Shown here piece after piece: positions 11,721 through 24,287 of a stretch of 64,000 nucleotides of DNA. The translations under genes were made by a program, and so were the position numbers. The number at the start of each line of letters is the position of its first letter. The first letter of the stretch is position 1. Origin of the DNA: Agriotes lineatus (Eukaryota; Arthropoda; Insecta; Coleoptera; Elateridae); assembly GCA_940337035.1 (NCBI GenBank), contig OW679197.1, positions 55,945,903-56,009,902 of the forward strand, given 5' to 3'. The notes beneath the pieces were generated by a model that saw nothing but the letters and a program-made list of their open reading frames with translations, had not been told where the DNA came from and did not search any database.

Positions 11721-13879
11721 TATCCAGTGTTTGTCTGCCATTTATTAATTGTCATCGCAAATGATAGGCGCACGGAGAAAATGGGAAGGGTACCACAAAG
11801 AAGAGCTAGGAGAACGCCGAACAGAATTTTGAAATAATAGATTACAAAAGCGATGACGGGATACAACTTAAACGAAAGAAACTGTGAGGATGGAGAGTAT
11901 GAAAAACAGGTGTCGGATAACGTCGAAAGACGTTTTAAAAATATACGTATATTTGTACCAACAGGGAAAGCAATGAACCAGTGTGTAAATAAGCACATCC
12001 ATATAATTATAATAAGCAAAACAAACCTTACAGCGTATCATTTCTAACTTCACTCCTCTGTATAGTCTGTTCAATAAACATAAAAACACAAAGTGACCTT
12101 TGATTTCTAAAATTTCATGAATGTACTTCCAAACATTCATCTTGGTCTAGGAATGTACTTCCAAAAAGTTACTAAAATAAATAGGTTAAGAGTGTGACAT
12201 TTACTTCTCATCTGTCATAAATGTTGTAAGTAACTACTTTTAAGGATATTATACAAATAATGTGTTGGATATGATTGACCTAGTGTTTACTAATAGGTAT
12301 TTTTATTAAACTTCAGGTGAGAATTTCTAGAAAAATATTAACTTTGACACTGACAAAGAGAAAATTAATTGTAATTTTTAAATTGAAATCTGCCTGCAAA
12401 CAGGTATGGAAACCTTTGCAAAACAAAATCTCTAGTGCAAAGATCATATGCATATGCCAACTTAAAAAACTTTGTTGGTGTTTACTGAATGCCCTATATG
12501 ACCGGTATTCAAAAATACCACCTTTCCCACCCTATCTAGTAGCCTGAGCGAGTAATTCTTTTGGGGGTACACGCTATTGTTTTTGTAACAGAAGCAGCAA
12601 TTTGAACTACCATTTTTGGAGCTACTCGTAGTAATATAGGTGGGTACTAAGTACACACAAATCTTAAACTGCAGCTAACCTAAAATGATAGATCCTGCGC
12701 ATGAGGCAGAAGTGGTCTACGATACTGCATATTAACAATTTTTTTTCATTCAAACCATAAATTTTCTTCTTAGTATCCTTCCTGAAACTATATTCTTCAC
12801 GAGCTACGGATTCTTTTTTCTTATTCATACTTTGCAGTAGTTGTAAATTCTAGTCATTTAAAATGTTCAACAGAGTTGCGGTTGGAATCTAGTATTATAA
12901 AAATTGTTTGAAAAGTCATATCTGTTTAATTCTTAAGAAGTACTTACATCAAATATTTGAGATTTGGTAGCTGTTTTATTTAAATTCTCGTTCAGGTCTT
13001 TTACATTAGTAAAATAGCGGTTTACAGTTTCTTTAGTTTTACTGTTAACACTGCTTTTGCGTGGTACTTTATTATGCATTAGTGATCTTTACCGAAGTGT
13101 CAACTTGACAATCACGGTGATCTTAATTTTGAGTTATATTTTGTAACTGAAACTGTTGTACACTGTTAAAATAATATAAATGAAAAAGCCTACCCTGAAT
13201 CATAAAGCAAAAAATGGACTTTATGAGCAATACCGATTTTCTTTAACTGTCATTTTACATGTATTTTGACGTTTGTCTCACGAATCAGCAGAGCCTTGAC
13301 TTCAAATAAACATTTAGTAGTTACAGTAGTCCATTGCAAAAATCAGCAGAACGCCGCAGGCTGACTTCGAGAATACACTTGGTTTACTGCTTCTGCATGG
13401 CCGGCTGCAACCACTTGAAAGTTACAATATGTTGGTTTTTCTCTAAAAATTATACATTTATTTTCAATTTAGGACTCTTGTGCACATCTACACAGTAACG
13501 GCTTTCATTAAAAAAAAGAATTATCGAAATCGGCCCGGTGGTAGTCTCAAAATAGATGTCGAAAGAAAACGCTTCACGTTTTAAATATATAGATAAGAAT
13601 TTAAAAAATGCGGGACTAGCTTGGCTAGGGCTCTGTCAAAACAAGGGCCCTGAACAATTGTCTTACTTGTCTAGGCCTAAATTCAGCCTTGACAATCCCA
13701 GTGATTTGGATCCTCCCTTTTCAATATTAATGCAACTATGATATTTCCCATTCTTGCAAAATCGTCACCTTCTCCTCTTCTCATGTACTTCAAAGCTGTC
13801 TCGAATTCAGACTTAACGTTTACTACTTTATCTTCTTTTCATGTTTCGGCTACCTTGACATTTGTGTCTAACAACCCTG
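11721..13879. other. AT-rich interval, nothing recognised
   Basis: No protein motif or RNA. Near 13650 the motif TTGTCTTACTTGTCTAGGCC is similar, in reverse orientation, to sequence near 22600, suggesting a shared small repeat. Confidence 0.35.
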
Positions 13880-15256
13880 GCAGAAAAATGCATGGATATG
13901 CGACAGGATTTATATATATGTTACATCGACTTTGAAAGAGCATTCGATACAGTCCAGCACATGACCCTGTTAGACGTACTACAACAAATAGGTATTGACG
14001 GAAAGGATATACGTATAATAAAAAACCTATATTGGATTCAAACAACGAAAATCAAAGTCAATAACCAACTAACCGACTTGGTAAGAATTGAAAGAGGAGT
14101 AACACAGGGGTGCATATTGTCACCAATCTTATTTAACTTGTACTCAGAAACAATTGTCAAAAATGCTCTGGAAGATAGAACAGAAGGCGTCAAAATAAAT
14201 GGGTTACTTCTAAATAACATAAGATACGCTGATGACACAGCTTTAATTGCAGGAAGCCAAGAAGATCTCCAAATACTAGTAGACAAAGTGGCCGAAGAAA
14301 GTGAAAGCATGGGTCTGAAAATCAATGTGCACAAAACTAAAACTATGGTAATTAGTAGAGATAATGTTATTACAAACATCACATGTAATAACTTGAGAGT
14401 AGAACAAGTGGATAAATAGGTATATATACCTTGGACGGCTAATCAATAAAAACATAGATTGTAATGCGGAAATAAATCGCAGAATAGAAATAGCCAGATC
14501 AGCTCTCATGAAGTATAAAAAGATTCTATGCACTCGACAGCTAGATCTAGGAATAAGAGTAAGAGTACCTACTGAAGTGTTACGTTTGGACAGTACTTCT
14601 GTATGGATGTGAGGCTTGGACTATTAAGAAGGAGATGTTAAATCGAATCAACGCGTTCGAAATGTGGTCATATAGAAGAATGCTCCGAATTCCCTCGACA
14701 GATCGAACAACTAACGAAGAGGTACTACGCCGACTGAGAACAGAAAGAGAATTGGAGAGGCTTGTTAAAAGACGCAAGTTAACATATTTTGGACGCATAA
14801 TGCGCCACGATAAATACACACTTCTACAATACGAGCCCTAACCACTATATATTCGGCCATTTCAATGATTTTACTCTACTAACGTTAAAACAGGACTTTA
14901 TGAGTGGACGGAGAACAATTAAGTCCCCGCATTTGCTTTTCCGTTAAAAATATTATTACATATCTTCTAAATTTTTCAGGCTTTTATTTTTGAAAAGTTG
15001 AACAACGTTTTTTGTTCAATCATAAAACTCTGTTTTTACGTGAAGGAAATAAAATTATTGAAATGGCCGAATATATAGTGGTTAGGGCTCGTATATAATC
15101 GAAGGGAAAATTCAAGGGAAGAGAGCTAGAGGTAGGAGGAGGACATCCTGGATGAGCAACCTAAGAAATTGGTTAGGACTTAACAGAGAAGATTTAATTC
15201 ATACAGCACGTGACAGATGGAGATATGCCATGATGATTGCCAACCTCAGACTATGA
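13880..15256 (+). pseudogene. 5'-truncated LINE (endonuclease-RT type) split by a MITE
   Basis: From 13880 the frame reads LYICYIDFERAFDTVQH (first catalytic Asp of the RT palm), then GVTQGCILSPILFNLYSE, then NIRYADDTALIAGSQEDLQ (intact YADD box) and LKINVHKTKTMVI. A shift near 14419 leads to YLGRLINKNIDCNAEINRRI, then GCEAWTIKKEML with FEMWSYRRMLRI (14610-14690), TNEEVLRRL and LTYFGRIMRHDKYTLLQ. After the MITE insert the reading resumes with IIEGKIQGKRARGRRRTSWM and SNLRNWLGLNREDLI, ending ANLRL-stop at about 15256. The endonuclease and 5' half are missing. Apart from the MITE and one or two shifts it is one of the best-preserved LINE copies here. An AG-rich run follows at 15270-15287. Confidence 0.9.
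14832..15091. mobile_element. 260-bp TA-flanked MITE inside the LINE
   Basis: Terminal inverted repeats start CGAGCCCTAACCACTATATA and end in the exact reverse complement; about 35 bases match perfectly and the match continues to about 43 with few differences. TA dinucleotides at 14830-14831 and 15092-15093 are the target duplication. Removing the element plus one TA restores the LINE reading frame without a break, which proves the insertion and its borders. It has no coding capacity. TA duplication points to a Tc1/mariner-superfamily transposase as the mover. Confidence 0.93.
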
Positions 15257-15289
15257 GATGGCACCTAAAGAGAGAGAGAGGGACATTTT

Positions 15290-16190
15290 TGTTTGTGGTC
15301 TTGCTTTTCCTTCACGATTTTGTCTCGGTTAGTTATGATGTTCTCTTGTTCTTCTTTCAATTTCGTCATTTTCCTTTTCCTGGTATTTTATTTTCAAAAT
15401 CTCTTCAGACCTTTGTTTTTTTTAAAATTAAGTTTTCTACTTTGCTTTTTTATATTCACTTATATCACATTTGATTAATTTTCATGCAGTTTTGTAATTA
15501 TCTATATATTCGGTAGTGTCTTTTACTTGTATTGTGCGTCGTTAGCTCCCTTGGTTTTTCTTAAATTTCCAATGTATCTCTCTTAAATTTGTTTCCTTTG
15601 TTTGGCTTTTATGTAATTTATGTCATAATTTCTTTCTTCCCCATATTAATTTTGCTTGACATTATGTGGTGCTTCCCTTTAATCTATCGACATTTAATGC
15701 GCCTTTCACTGTGGTCCAAAAACAATTTAGCACTTGGACGTTCTGTATTGTGGGTTTGTGCGTCGATAAAACACAATATAGTTCGTTCTTGACTTCTCCG
15801 TTCGGTTTAATCCACAGCCATTCTTTTCTTTTTCCAGAAAAATGTATTCGTAATAAGCAGCACAGAACTTAAAATAATGAAAATATATAACTAGCAGAAG
15901 AAAACAGGATAGACTAAAAAAAAGCAGTTATTGCAGAAAAACTATGAGGACCAATTCACAAATAAAATGCTTATCGGCTTAACGAGTTCATCTTAAAATA
16001 TATAAATTTGCAATGTCAACTTTTTAAGGTATTTTGGAAAATGATTGTTTTAATTTAAATTTCCTGTAATCTTGATCAAATGTTAAATGCGATAATCATT
16101 TCTCTTCTTTTTAGAATCTCAACCCTGGATTTTAAAATTTATGCGAAAACAAAAGTTTATTACCTACTGCAAACAAACATAATTGTCAAC
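15290..16190. other. AT-rich interval, nothing recognised
   Basis: T-rich sequence on the plus strand with short hydrophobic open frames that reflect composition only. Confidence 0.35.
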
Positions 16191-16620
16191 GTCTAACATA
16201 AGAACTCAGATTTGGGTGCAGCGGAGTGGAGAAAGGCCTCTGCACTCAGCAGAAATTAATACTCAGGGATGAATTTGTCTGGGGCGTGCTAGATGCTGCA
16301 ACCCCCCGCGGCTTCGATGCCAGCACAATCATACAACACATTAAAAATCATAGCACCCCACGGCGGTTTCTGGTACATTACCCCGGTTGATGGCCGCGCC
16401 TCGGTGCACTTGCTGCCTTTTGTTTAGCCACTCCACGTTTCCAAGAAATATAGAAAATTTTGTCTGCGATTCTGCGGAAATTAAAATAATTTATTACCTG
16501 ACGGCTGCCCAAAAATACGGAAAAGCAGAGACTTGGAGGGATACGCAAGGAAGCGTTTTTTCCTGGCTGACATTTATGGCTCCTTCATTATTTTGCTAAA
16601 AAAGTTTTGGCTACTGCGTA
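16191..16620. other. GC-richer unique segment
   Basis: Higher GC and more CpG than its surroundings, with no repeat similarity elsewhere in the window. A 70-residue open frame (16387-16599) has no recognised domain. It could be a conserved non-coding or single-copy piece. Confidence 0.3.
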
Positions 16621-19090
16621 TTATAGCGATGGTTAGTCGATTAACTAATTGTGTTAATGGTATTTATAGAGGGACTGCCGATTTTGAAATATATTAATTA
16701 TTTGTGATAATTAACAAATTCCGAAGAATTTTCAAAAAAGTTGAGGAATATTCATCCGTTGTGATGTATTACCGATCAGTTCTAAATAAAAATATATGAA
16801 ATTTAATAATAATTAAAGCACCGATCACTATTTCAAAGTTCATTACCGTAAGCAGTTCCGAGATACGGCGGTAGATGGCGCTAGCCGTATCAATGCTGAA
16901 ATGAATTCTGCCGTTCTATAATTTTCAGCTTTAATTTAAAATAATTCTCAGATTTATCACCCAAAGGACATTATTTTAATTTAGAATAATCATTCTTTGT
17001 ATAGTTCGCGTGCCGCGCACGTTCAACCGTCCCAAAACCTTTCAACCCCATTTAAACCCCTTCTACACATCTGTTAAAAAAGGGTGAGAGCAACCCTTTT
17101 GTACTTGTAACTGTTTTGATTATTTTTTGCACAGACTTGGTGATAAAATCACTCAGTGTTATAACATTAGGTCATTGGTGGATGTTAAATATAGTTTGTT
17201 CAATATCTGCTCATATAGGTACTACTTACCGCTATTTTAAGGGATTCACTAGCAAAAGCCGAATTAAAAAAAATATCTTAATATAGTTGTAGAATTTTAT
17301 CAATGTGGTCCTATAAAATTGCATTGAAAACTGCAGTTAGTATATGAACTTTGTTCATGCTGCAAAAAAGTTTTACTCAATTGTAGTAGCCCTTGCGGTA
17401 TTCGAACAACCATTGCCATCGCCTTCGGTAAGCATTTTAATTATAGAAAATCGCCCGAGTTATATTAACTTCATATTTCAACATAATTGAAATATTGTTT
17501 TGTATATAATTAAACCATTACAAAACCCTAAGAGCAACCCTTCGCTAAAGCATCCTTCCAATCGCAGCCTCTGGAGCAGCTTAGGCCCGCTTCCATTTAA
17601 AAAAGCACAAGGGGTTGCTAAAAAGGGTTGGGACCCCAAGCTAAAAAAGGGTTCATATGTTAAATAGTGTAAAAAGTGGGGTTGAATCTCTGCGCAAGGC
17701 CTATCGAGGAATAAAGTGCCTGCGTACAGCACAGATCCCCTCTACGGAACGGCTTCGAAGACCATACCAGTCAGTGCTCTTGCGATACTCCTTGGCACAG
17801 GTTTACATACACTCCACCCCTTTTTAAAGCCACGAGCCTGCACCCTCAGTGACAGGAATTTGCTTGAGTCTGTATTTCGCATTTGCGAGGTGGGTTCTTA
17901 TAGTGATACACGTGGGAATTTGCGTTTATATGGTGGATAAGTTGTTGTATGGGGCTTATTAGGAAGTGTTTTGTTATGTGGAGTTTTAGTTTTAGGAAGT
18001 GTTTTTGTTTATATGGTATGAGGATTCTGAAGAAAGGGAGTCAGTGGAAAAATCAGAATTTTAAGAAGAAATTTTACTGGAAGAAGCCTAAGAGGATTAA
18101 ATATTTTCATTCATTATGGATTATCATATAAGGTAAGAAGTAGTTCTGCATGCTGCTTGTTATTCTAGCATTTTAATAGTACCACTGACGAAGCGGATAC
18201 CTATAACTGTTTGTTACTAACAACTAATACCTAAAAAATATTGACTCATTAATTAAATAATGCTGAATTGGTTCAATTGTTGATTTTGCATTAATTGTGT
18301 GAAACTATGAGTCAACAAATTGTTGTTAGGTGTGATTTTATAGTATTTTATTTGCATTTAAATAACAATTGGTGCTGTTTTTAGCAGTTAATTTTATATC
18401 AACTGCTTTTTCCTCTTAATATAAAAATAATAGTTAGGTATCTATATGCAATAACACCAGTCAGATAGTTACCAATAGTTTTTATTTTTTATTCACTTAA
18501 TTAAAAATTATTATCAACACAGGGACACAATCGCACAGCTCGGTAGCTACCTAATAATACTGTCGACAGGATTCGGAAAAGATAACTCCTTATGTGTATG
18601 CACCAAAAAGAAATTAGTTACTGTAGTTAAAACAATTCAGCAGTATAAACAGTGATAGTAAAATTTTATATTGTTGGATTAATTGTTAACAGTTTGACGC
18701 TAGTGTAATTATTTTAATTAAATTGTGTTATAAGTGACTGACTAGAAATTAACTTCCATTAACAATAAATACAACTATAATTTATAGATTTAATAATTAT
18801 ATTTGTATTACAAATTAAATCGTGCCTGTGGTTCTAATTTCGATTAATAACTGGAAACAAACTAATTTAGTGTACCGTATTTACATTGGAAATAGATTTT
18901 CACTAAGTATTAGTTTAAGCATATTCGTGTATATTATTTTTATAAAATTTATAAGCAGCAGTGGGAAAGCAATTATTACTAGATTGATCTGCATTAGGTA
19001 AATAATATTATTGTCACAAATTATAGCTAACCGAAGCATTATCTATATATTTATATAAAATACGGTATAAATATGTAAACTAAAAAATAT
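16621..19090. other. Unassigned interval
   Basis: Mostly AT-rich. 17520-17930 is GC-richer with a 74-residue open frame (17716-17940) of no known family. The motif GAGAGCAACCCTT near 17090 is echoed near 17530 (GAGCAACCCTT). No gene is supported. Confidence 0.3.
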
Positions 19091-19091
19091 A

Positions 19092-19255
19092 CAGTGGAGC
19101 CTGTCTTAACAAACACTTCTACATAACGGACGGTTTTTAGTGTATATAACAGTAGAGAATATTTGGTAAAAAAAACTCTGAATACCTAATGAACACCTCT
19201 TTACAAAGAACGGTTTCCGATTCCCATGGGTGTTTACTATGGAGAGGTTTTGCTA
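19092..19255. mobile_element. pogo/Tigger-like MITE
   Basis: The left end CAGTGGAGCCTGTCTTAACA and the right end, read in reverse as TAGCAAAACCTCTCCATAGT, are imperfect inverted repeats. They resemble the CAGTGGAACCTC ends of pogo-family elements. TA lies on both sides (19090-19091 and 19256-19257). About 164 bp, non-coding. Confidence 0.6.
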
Positions 19256-19257
19256 TA

Positions 19258-20048
19258 TTTATAACAATAAATTAAATGTTGATAATTTTGTTGCAACATT
19301 TTGTATGATTTTTATCAGTATGTTTCTCGAATGCAGTTAATAGTACAGTCTCCCTTCTGTGCACAGTAATAAATGCTCTTAGCATGGAAGGGTAGGATAT
19401 TCAGAGAAAGGAATAATTTAAAGACAATTTTCAAAGATTTTAATGGAGATTCAAATTTGAAGATGCAGCTATGAATGCAACAGCTATGATCACTGCTTAT
19501 AATGTTGGATCTCTCCTGAACTTTTTCCTTTTTCTGATAGTCTGAAGCGAAAATTAAATGTCTATTTAAAAGGGGGGATGCAGCAGTATGAATATGTGAT
19601 TTTTCGTTTTCATCTACACAGTTGTGAAATTCAACCATTTTTACAAGCTTTCATTTATAGCGACCATTGATTCAATACTATAAAATAGTATAGTATATTC
19701 TTGTATTCAAGGATTGTCAATCATATCAATACTCTATGATATTATTATATGAACTGATTAAACAGAGCTTTAGCTGTGTTAAAAAAAATATAATTAATTG
19801 AAGGTCTCAGTGTCACAGTAGCCTAAGACGCATTTAAGACAGTTTGGAAACTTAAGATGTACCTAAAGTTTAATGAACACTGTAAATGCTAGATTTGTGA
19901 TTTAGGATAAATAATCTTAATGTATTTACAGAGCAATAGAAGATTTTCAGCAGTAATATCCCAAGTGTTTTAAAAAATGCGATTAAATCTTGACGTTTTC
20001 TGTCGGAATCTTTTGCTATAAAATTTGTAAATTTACCGATGGGGTGGA
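19258..20048. other. AT-rich interval, nothing recognised
   Basis: Two minus-strand open frames (107 and 127 residues) are low-complexity and lack motifs; the second overlaps the inverted repeat that follows. Confidence 0.35.
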
Positions 20049-20702
20049 TATATACAGGGCGATTCTTAATATAGGTATGCCACAAACTTGGCTTGTTTTG
20101 ATCATAAAGGTTCACATAAACATATTTCCTAAATTGCTTCGTTTTCAAAATACAGGTTGTCAACGCAGCGTAAATTAAGAAAATTTTGAAAACGAATAGA
20201 GATATTTTATTCAAAGGTAGTATCAATAGCCACACGTGTGTGTGAGTAATCATATTACATGTTTAAATTAGAAAATGAAACGCCACTGATTATTTTTCAA
20301 CTTGAATAATTTTTTTGAACTCTTAAAGAAACACTCTCTAAAAACTACCTCTTATCTTTTTTAGATTTTATTAGCCGTATCGAGTTAAAATAAAAATTGT
20401 AAATAAAGCACAATTATGTATTTAATCGCAGTTAAACATGTTTATGTCTGTTGATCAAGACATCTGATTTTCACACTTGTTTAAATAACTGAACAACGTC
20501 ACTTATATTGTATTAACCTGGTATTTTCAAGTTTTATGGTGAATTTTTAAATTTTCAATTTTGTTTCCGCTTTTCTGACACCCTGTATTTTGAAAACGAA
20601 GCAATTTAGGGAACATGTTTATATGAACTTTTATGATGAAAACAAGCTAAGGAATCGGCCATTAAAGTTTGTCGCATATATTAAAAATCACCCTGTATAT
20701 GA
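20049..20702. repeat. Inverted repeat pair with CAGGG/CCCTG ends
   Basis: 20049-20157 is the imperfect reverse complement of 20580-20702. For example TTTCCTAAATTGCTTCGTTT pairs with AAACGAAGCAATTTAGGGAA, and the outer ends read TATATACAGGGCGATT and AATCACCCTGTATATG. About 420 bp of AT-rich sequence separates the arms. It may be a non-autonomous DNA element or two opposed copies of one repeat. Confidence 0.65.
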
Positions 20703-21660
20703 GATATATTTTTTCAGAGCAAATCAGTTTGACAGAAAATCGTATACATTTATTCAGGCTAGTTTACATGCACGCGGGATATTCGGCGTGATTATTTCCT
20801 GAATAAATAGATAAAATTCAGTTTCTGAAGCACCTTTGAGAATGATGTCAAAATTATTCAGAAGCGATTAAATTGTGCCATTTAAATTTTTATGATTATA
20901 CCGAAACCATGAAGGAAGTAACAAACCTTAATTCCTTTGTGTAGTCTTTCTCGGCAGGGCTACATGAGATCCAACTTAATGCAAAATGGAACTCCCTCTT
21001 GGTGTGTTGATTTGTAGATGATTGTTTTTAGGAAGTCTTTTTTTTAAACGAATCAATCTCATGCCCATTCATAGTACTTTATCGCCCTTTGTAGAAAATG
21101 TTCTATTCATAATATTGTTTTCTAACGATTTAGATTCACTTAAATTTGTTCTACAATAAATTTTGGTTTGGATTTTTTTTAAGAATCTATAATGTTGCAC
21201 ATAAATTGTAGGGTTACATTCTGTTGATCTTTCAATGGCAGCGAAGCTTTATTCACATTAGTAGAAATAATGCCCTGACATAAAAGAAAATTATTATCTC
21301 TTAGTTTTCAGAATTTTGTAGAATGTGAGATAAAACGAAACAAATTTTTATATCACGATTTTGTCCTCCACAGCCATCATTTAAAATAATAGTTACTTTG
21401 TATTGGAAGATGTATTCTTTTTATGTGTTGAATATTGCAAGGTCTAATATCCTGAACTCCACGCGAAGATATGCTCTCGTCCTAAATATACAGAGTGACC
21501 ATTGTGTCACCTCCTTGAAAGTTTGTAAAAAAGCAACACACCTTACAATCTAGAGGCAACTTAGTGCGAAATCAGTTTTTTAAGAAAAAGGATCATGAAT
21601 TGTAACATCGCTGTCGGCCATTTTTGGGAGATAAGAGGTTATCGCAAAGTATGAAGGTTT
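20703..21660. other. AT-rich interval, nothing recognised
   Basis: A motif ATATACAGAGTGACCATTG near 21487 resembles the CAGGGTG-type repeat edge seen elsewhere in the window. Otherwise nothing. Confidence 0.35.
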
Positions 21661-21666
21661 ATAAAA

Positions 21667-21975
21667 ATAGTAATTTATTATACAAGACGATAAAGTTAAA
21701 TTTTATGAGTGAATCGTTTAACGTCGAGACGAAGTCGGGACGTTAATGATTCAAGAGTGGATAGTAATAACTTTATCGTCGTGTATAATACAATTTTTTT
21801 TCTATAGAAAGAACTTTAACAATTTCAAAAGAAAATAAGGAAAGTCAATGACATTTTAAAATCTCAGTAGCTAGAGTGGGTTGCTAGGATAATACTAAGC
21901 GGTACGTAATATTTAATTTAAATAAAAGTTAGAAAATCAAATTACTTTATCTACCCTGGATGTTAAAGTGCTACT
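21667..21975. repeat. Hairpin repeat, copy 1
   Basis: A hairpin at about 21677-21791 (ATACAAGACGATAAAGTTA paired with TAACTTTATCGTCGTGTAT) is followed by a tail with AAGAAAATAAGGAAAGTCAA and CTCAGTAGCTAGAGTGGGTT. The same hairpin and tail occur in opposite orientation at 60425-60665. This copy has an extra CpG-rich segment in the loop. No coding capacity. Confidence 0.7.
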
Positions 21976-22435
21976 TTACCTACCCTTGTTGTCAACGTTT
22001 TGTTTTGAGTCAATTGAAGCACACTTTAACATTTGCTATAGAAAAAGCACATTTGATGCCTTTTGGTGTTTAGGCTACTCTGACACTGAGCACTTCAATT
22101 TATGATTTCAGTTGAGCCGTAACGATTTACTGATATCATAACTTCTACATTTGAATTATAGCTGTTTGTTACATTTATTATTTTCATTTTCATTGTTCTA
22201 TTCTTTAAATAAAATACTGTTGCAAATAGTACTGAATTGTAAAATCTCAGGCTTCTATTTCTTAAAGAGTATATTTATCACATTTTTCTCTTAAAATATT
22301 TTACTATCTCCTCCATCAGGTAAAAAATCAAGATACGTTTGCAATTTAAGAAAAAGTTACTCAAAAAGTCATCAGTTATCGCATTTTTTTTTCAATACCG
22401 GATGATAAACAAGGCTTTAGCTCTGCGGCTTGATA
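21976..22435. other. AT-rich interval with a shared motif
   Basis: Around 21965-21990 the sequence AAGTGCTACTTTACCTACCC is similar, in reverse, to sequence near 59580-59610, so the repeat pair above may extend into here. Nothing else recognised. Confidence 0.35.
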
Positions 22436-22541
22436 TCAGCACAAGAAGGCTCAATTTGCCAATGACAGCCTCTTATTTCGAGGCTCAAGGTGGAGTAAAT
22501 TCAATGATTGGGCAATTTTGCCTTCTTGTGCTGACGTCAGC
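22436..22541. repeat. Imperfect hairpin
   Basis: ATCAGCACAAGAAGGCTCAA at 22435-22455 pairs with TTTTGCCTTCTTGTGCTGAC at 22522-22541, a stem of roughly 30 bp with mismatches and a loop of about 40 bp. Confidence 0.6.
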
Positions 22542-22616
22542 CTGGAGAGCCAGGGCCTTGCTTTTCAGTTGGTATACGTTTTCAGAGCCGAACTTAGGCC
22601 TAGACAAACAAGACAA

Positions 22617-22754
22617 TTGTCTACATTTCCCAATGTAGAAGTCTTACTAAAAGTATATCTTACTATGCCGATTACTAACGCTTCTGGAAAACGATTTTTC
22701 TCAGTTTTAATGCGCTTTAAAAATTATCTACGAAACTGTATTGTCATTAAATGA
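22617..22754 (+). pseudogene. hAT-superfamily transposase C-terminal fragment
   Basis: The frame ends TFPNVEVLLKVYLTMPITNA then SGKRFFSVLMRFKNYLRN and stops soon after. This matches the hAT dimerisation domain signature (FPNxxxLLxIxLTxPVtxAScERSFSxLkxIKnYLRs) found in ZMYM-like and related insect transposases. The conserved Cys-Glu-Arg of the motif is changed to Gly-Lys-Arg. Only this last domain (about 45 residues) is visible; the zinc finger and catalytic core are not. The frame upstream carries a hairpin and stop codons, so this is a truncated relic. It is unrelated in position to the hAT-type non-autonomous element at 54844-55921. Confidence 0.75.
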
Positions 22755-24287
22755 TTGTTGTTTACTAGACCCATTGTTTTGTGATTATGGCTACTTGATA
22801 ACTGTATGTCTTAATGACAACCAAAAAACCTTGATAAGCATTTTAAGTTAAACGGTTGCTTTTACGCTTATGAACTAAGAGCACTTTATTTTTACGCTTT
22901 TTAATTCTCTTTCGGATAATAACTTAAAATTAAAAAAAATGAGCAGATAACAAAGTTAGAGCCAAAAGAAGTTTTCAAAGGTAGGCAGTGTGCCTCTTAC
23001 AGTCAAGTCTAGTTCATGAAAATATTTGTATTAGTGCAGTACATAACAGTAAGCAAGTGTACCAATATTGAAATCGATATCTTTACATTTGTAAAAATGA
23101 TCAGAGAAATAAAAAATTAAACTTTAAGGCCCTATAACTTCTTATTAGAAAGACGTTACATGAAGGTATATTAGGTTTAATCGCTTTATTATAACCTACA
23201 GAATCTATGACTAATCGGTGTCCCATTCTTTTTGGGACACCCTGTATATGTATTTTCTTCAGCCCATGTTTATCTTTATTTTCTTTGTAAATTCACGTGT
23301 AATAAACTTTTAGTACAAGTGAAATGGGCGGCGCTATTATTTAAAATCATACCACCACTATATTTAGGGGTCGGGTTCAACCCTTTTGTCTAGAGTCCGC
23401 AAATGTCTAAAGTCGGCCCTGTTTACTTTATACATATTTTACTAACAAATCAAGTTCTTAAGCAGTTAAAGCTACAGCAAAACGGCCTGACTGATTTTGC
23501 TCAATCTTTAGATTTGGAGGTTTAGTAATTACTAATTATATAGAAATAAAGTTTTCACAGGGTTTGCAAAATATTTGTTGTGAATAAGAAGGGTGTGGTA
23601 TCATTTGAAGAGTTTTGTTCTAATCCTCTAGTTTGTAAAATAGAGGCAACACAAATGTTTGATAATTTTAAGTATTTAAATTTCTTATGAACAAATTCAT
23701 GAAACCACAGCTTTGAATTTCCAGAGAGAGAAATAAATATTTCCTTATCTACGATTTTTTCGATTTTTTTTTCAAAAACTTCCCTCGCAAGTGGAAGTTG
23801 TGAAACTAGATGTTTGAAAAATCAAAGGCAACTAGAGGTAAAAATATCGTAACGTTGCTAATCATACTGAAACAATAAAAGGAAACACCTGACGATGCAA
23901 ATTAAACCAATTTGCAAGTAAAAAAGTATTGTAACGGGATTCGATTTCAGCGCCTAGCTCCTACAGAAGGAATTTCAAAGAAAATCAAACAGGCCGCTTG
24001 CAACGCACCCGTCGATCGCTTTCTGCCACAGAGCTGAGCCTAATATCGCCGCGCAGTGACTGCATTACATTCAACAGCGTATTCTTGCCCGTCTTTATTT
24101 TTTACAACAATCACCCTATATCTGTTGGGTGCCATTTTTGTCAAAGGTAAAGCTTAAGCTTTGTGCAAATTCATACTTTTATCTATTCCTCAGTTAAAGC
24201 AAAAATATGCAATGTTTTATTTCTAAAGGTGTTTACCCTGTATATATTTGACCGACATTTTCTTGATTTCATGCGAGGTAAACATAC
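22755..24287. other. AT-rich interval with repeat edges
   Basis: GGTGTCCCATTCTTTTTGGG followed by ACACCCTGTATATG (23218-23250) is a short hairpin with the CACCCTGTAT edge motif that recurs in the window. CAATCACCCTATATCTG near 24108 and TTTACCCTGTATATAT near 24230 are similar edges. No gene is supported. Confidence 0.45.

Noticed and set aside
17020..17690. Inverted repeat between 17030-17100 and 17620-17690
   Set aside because: Similarity limited to short GGGGTTGAA and AAAAAAGGGT strings; too weak to call.
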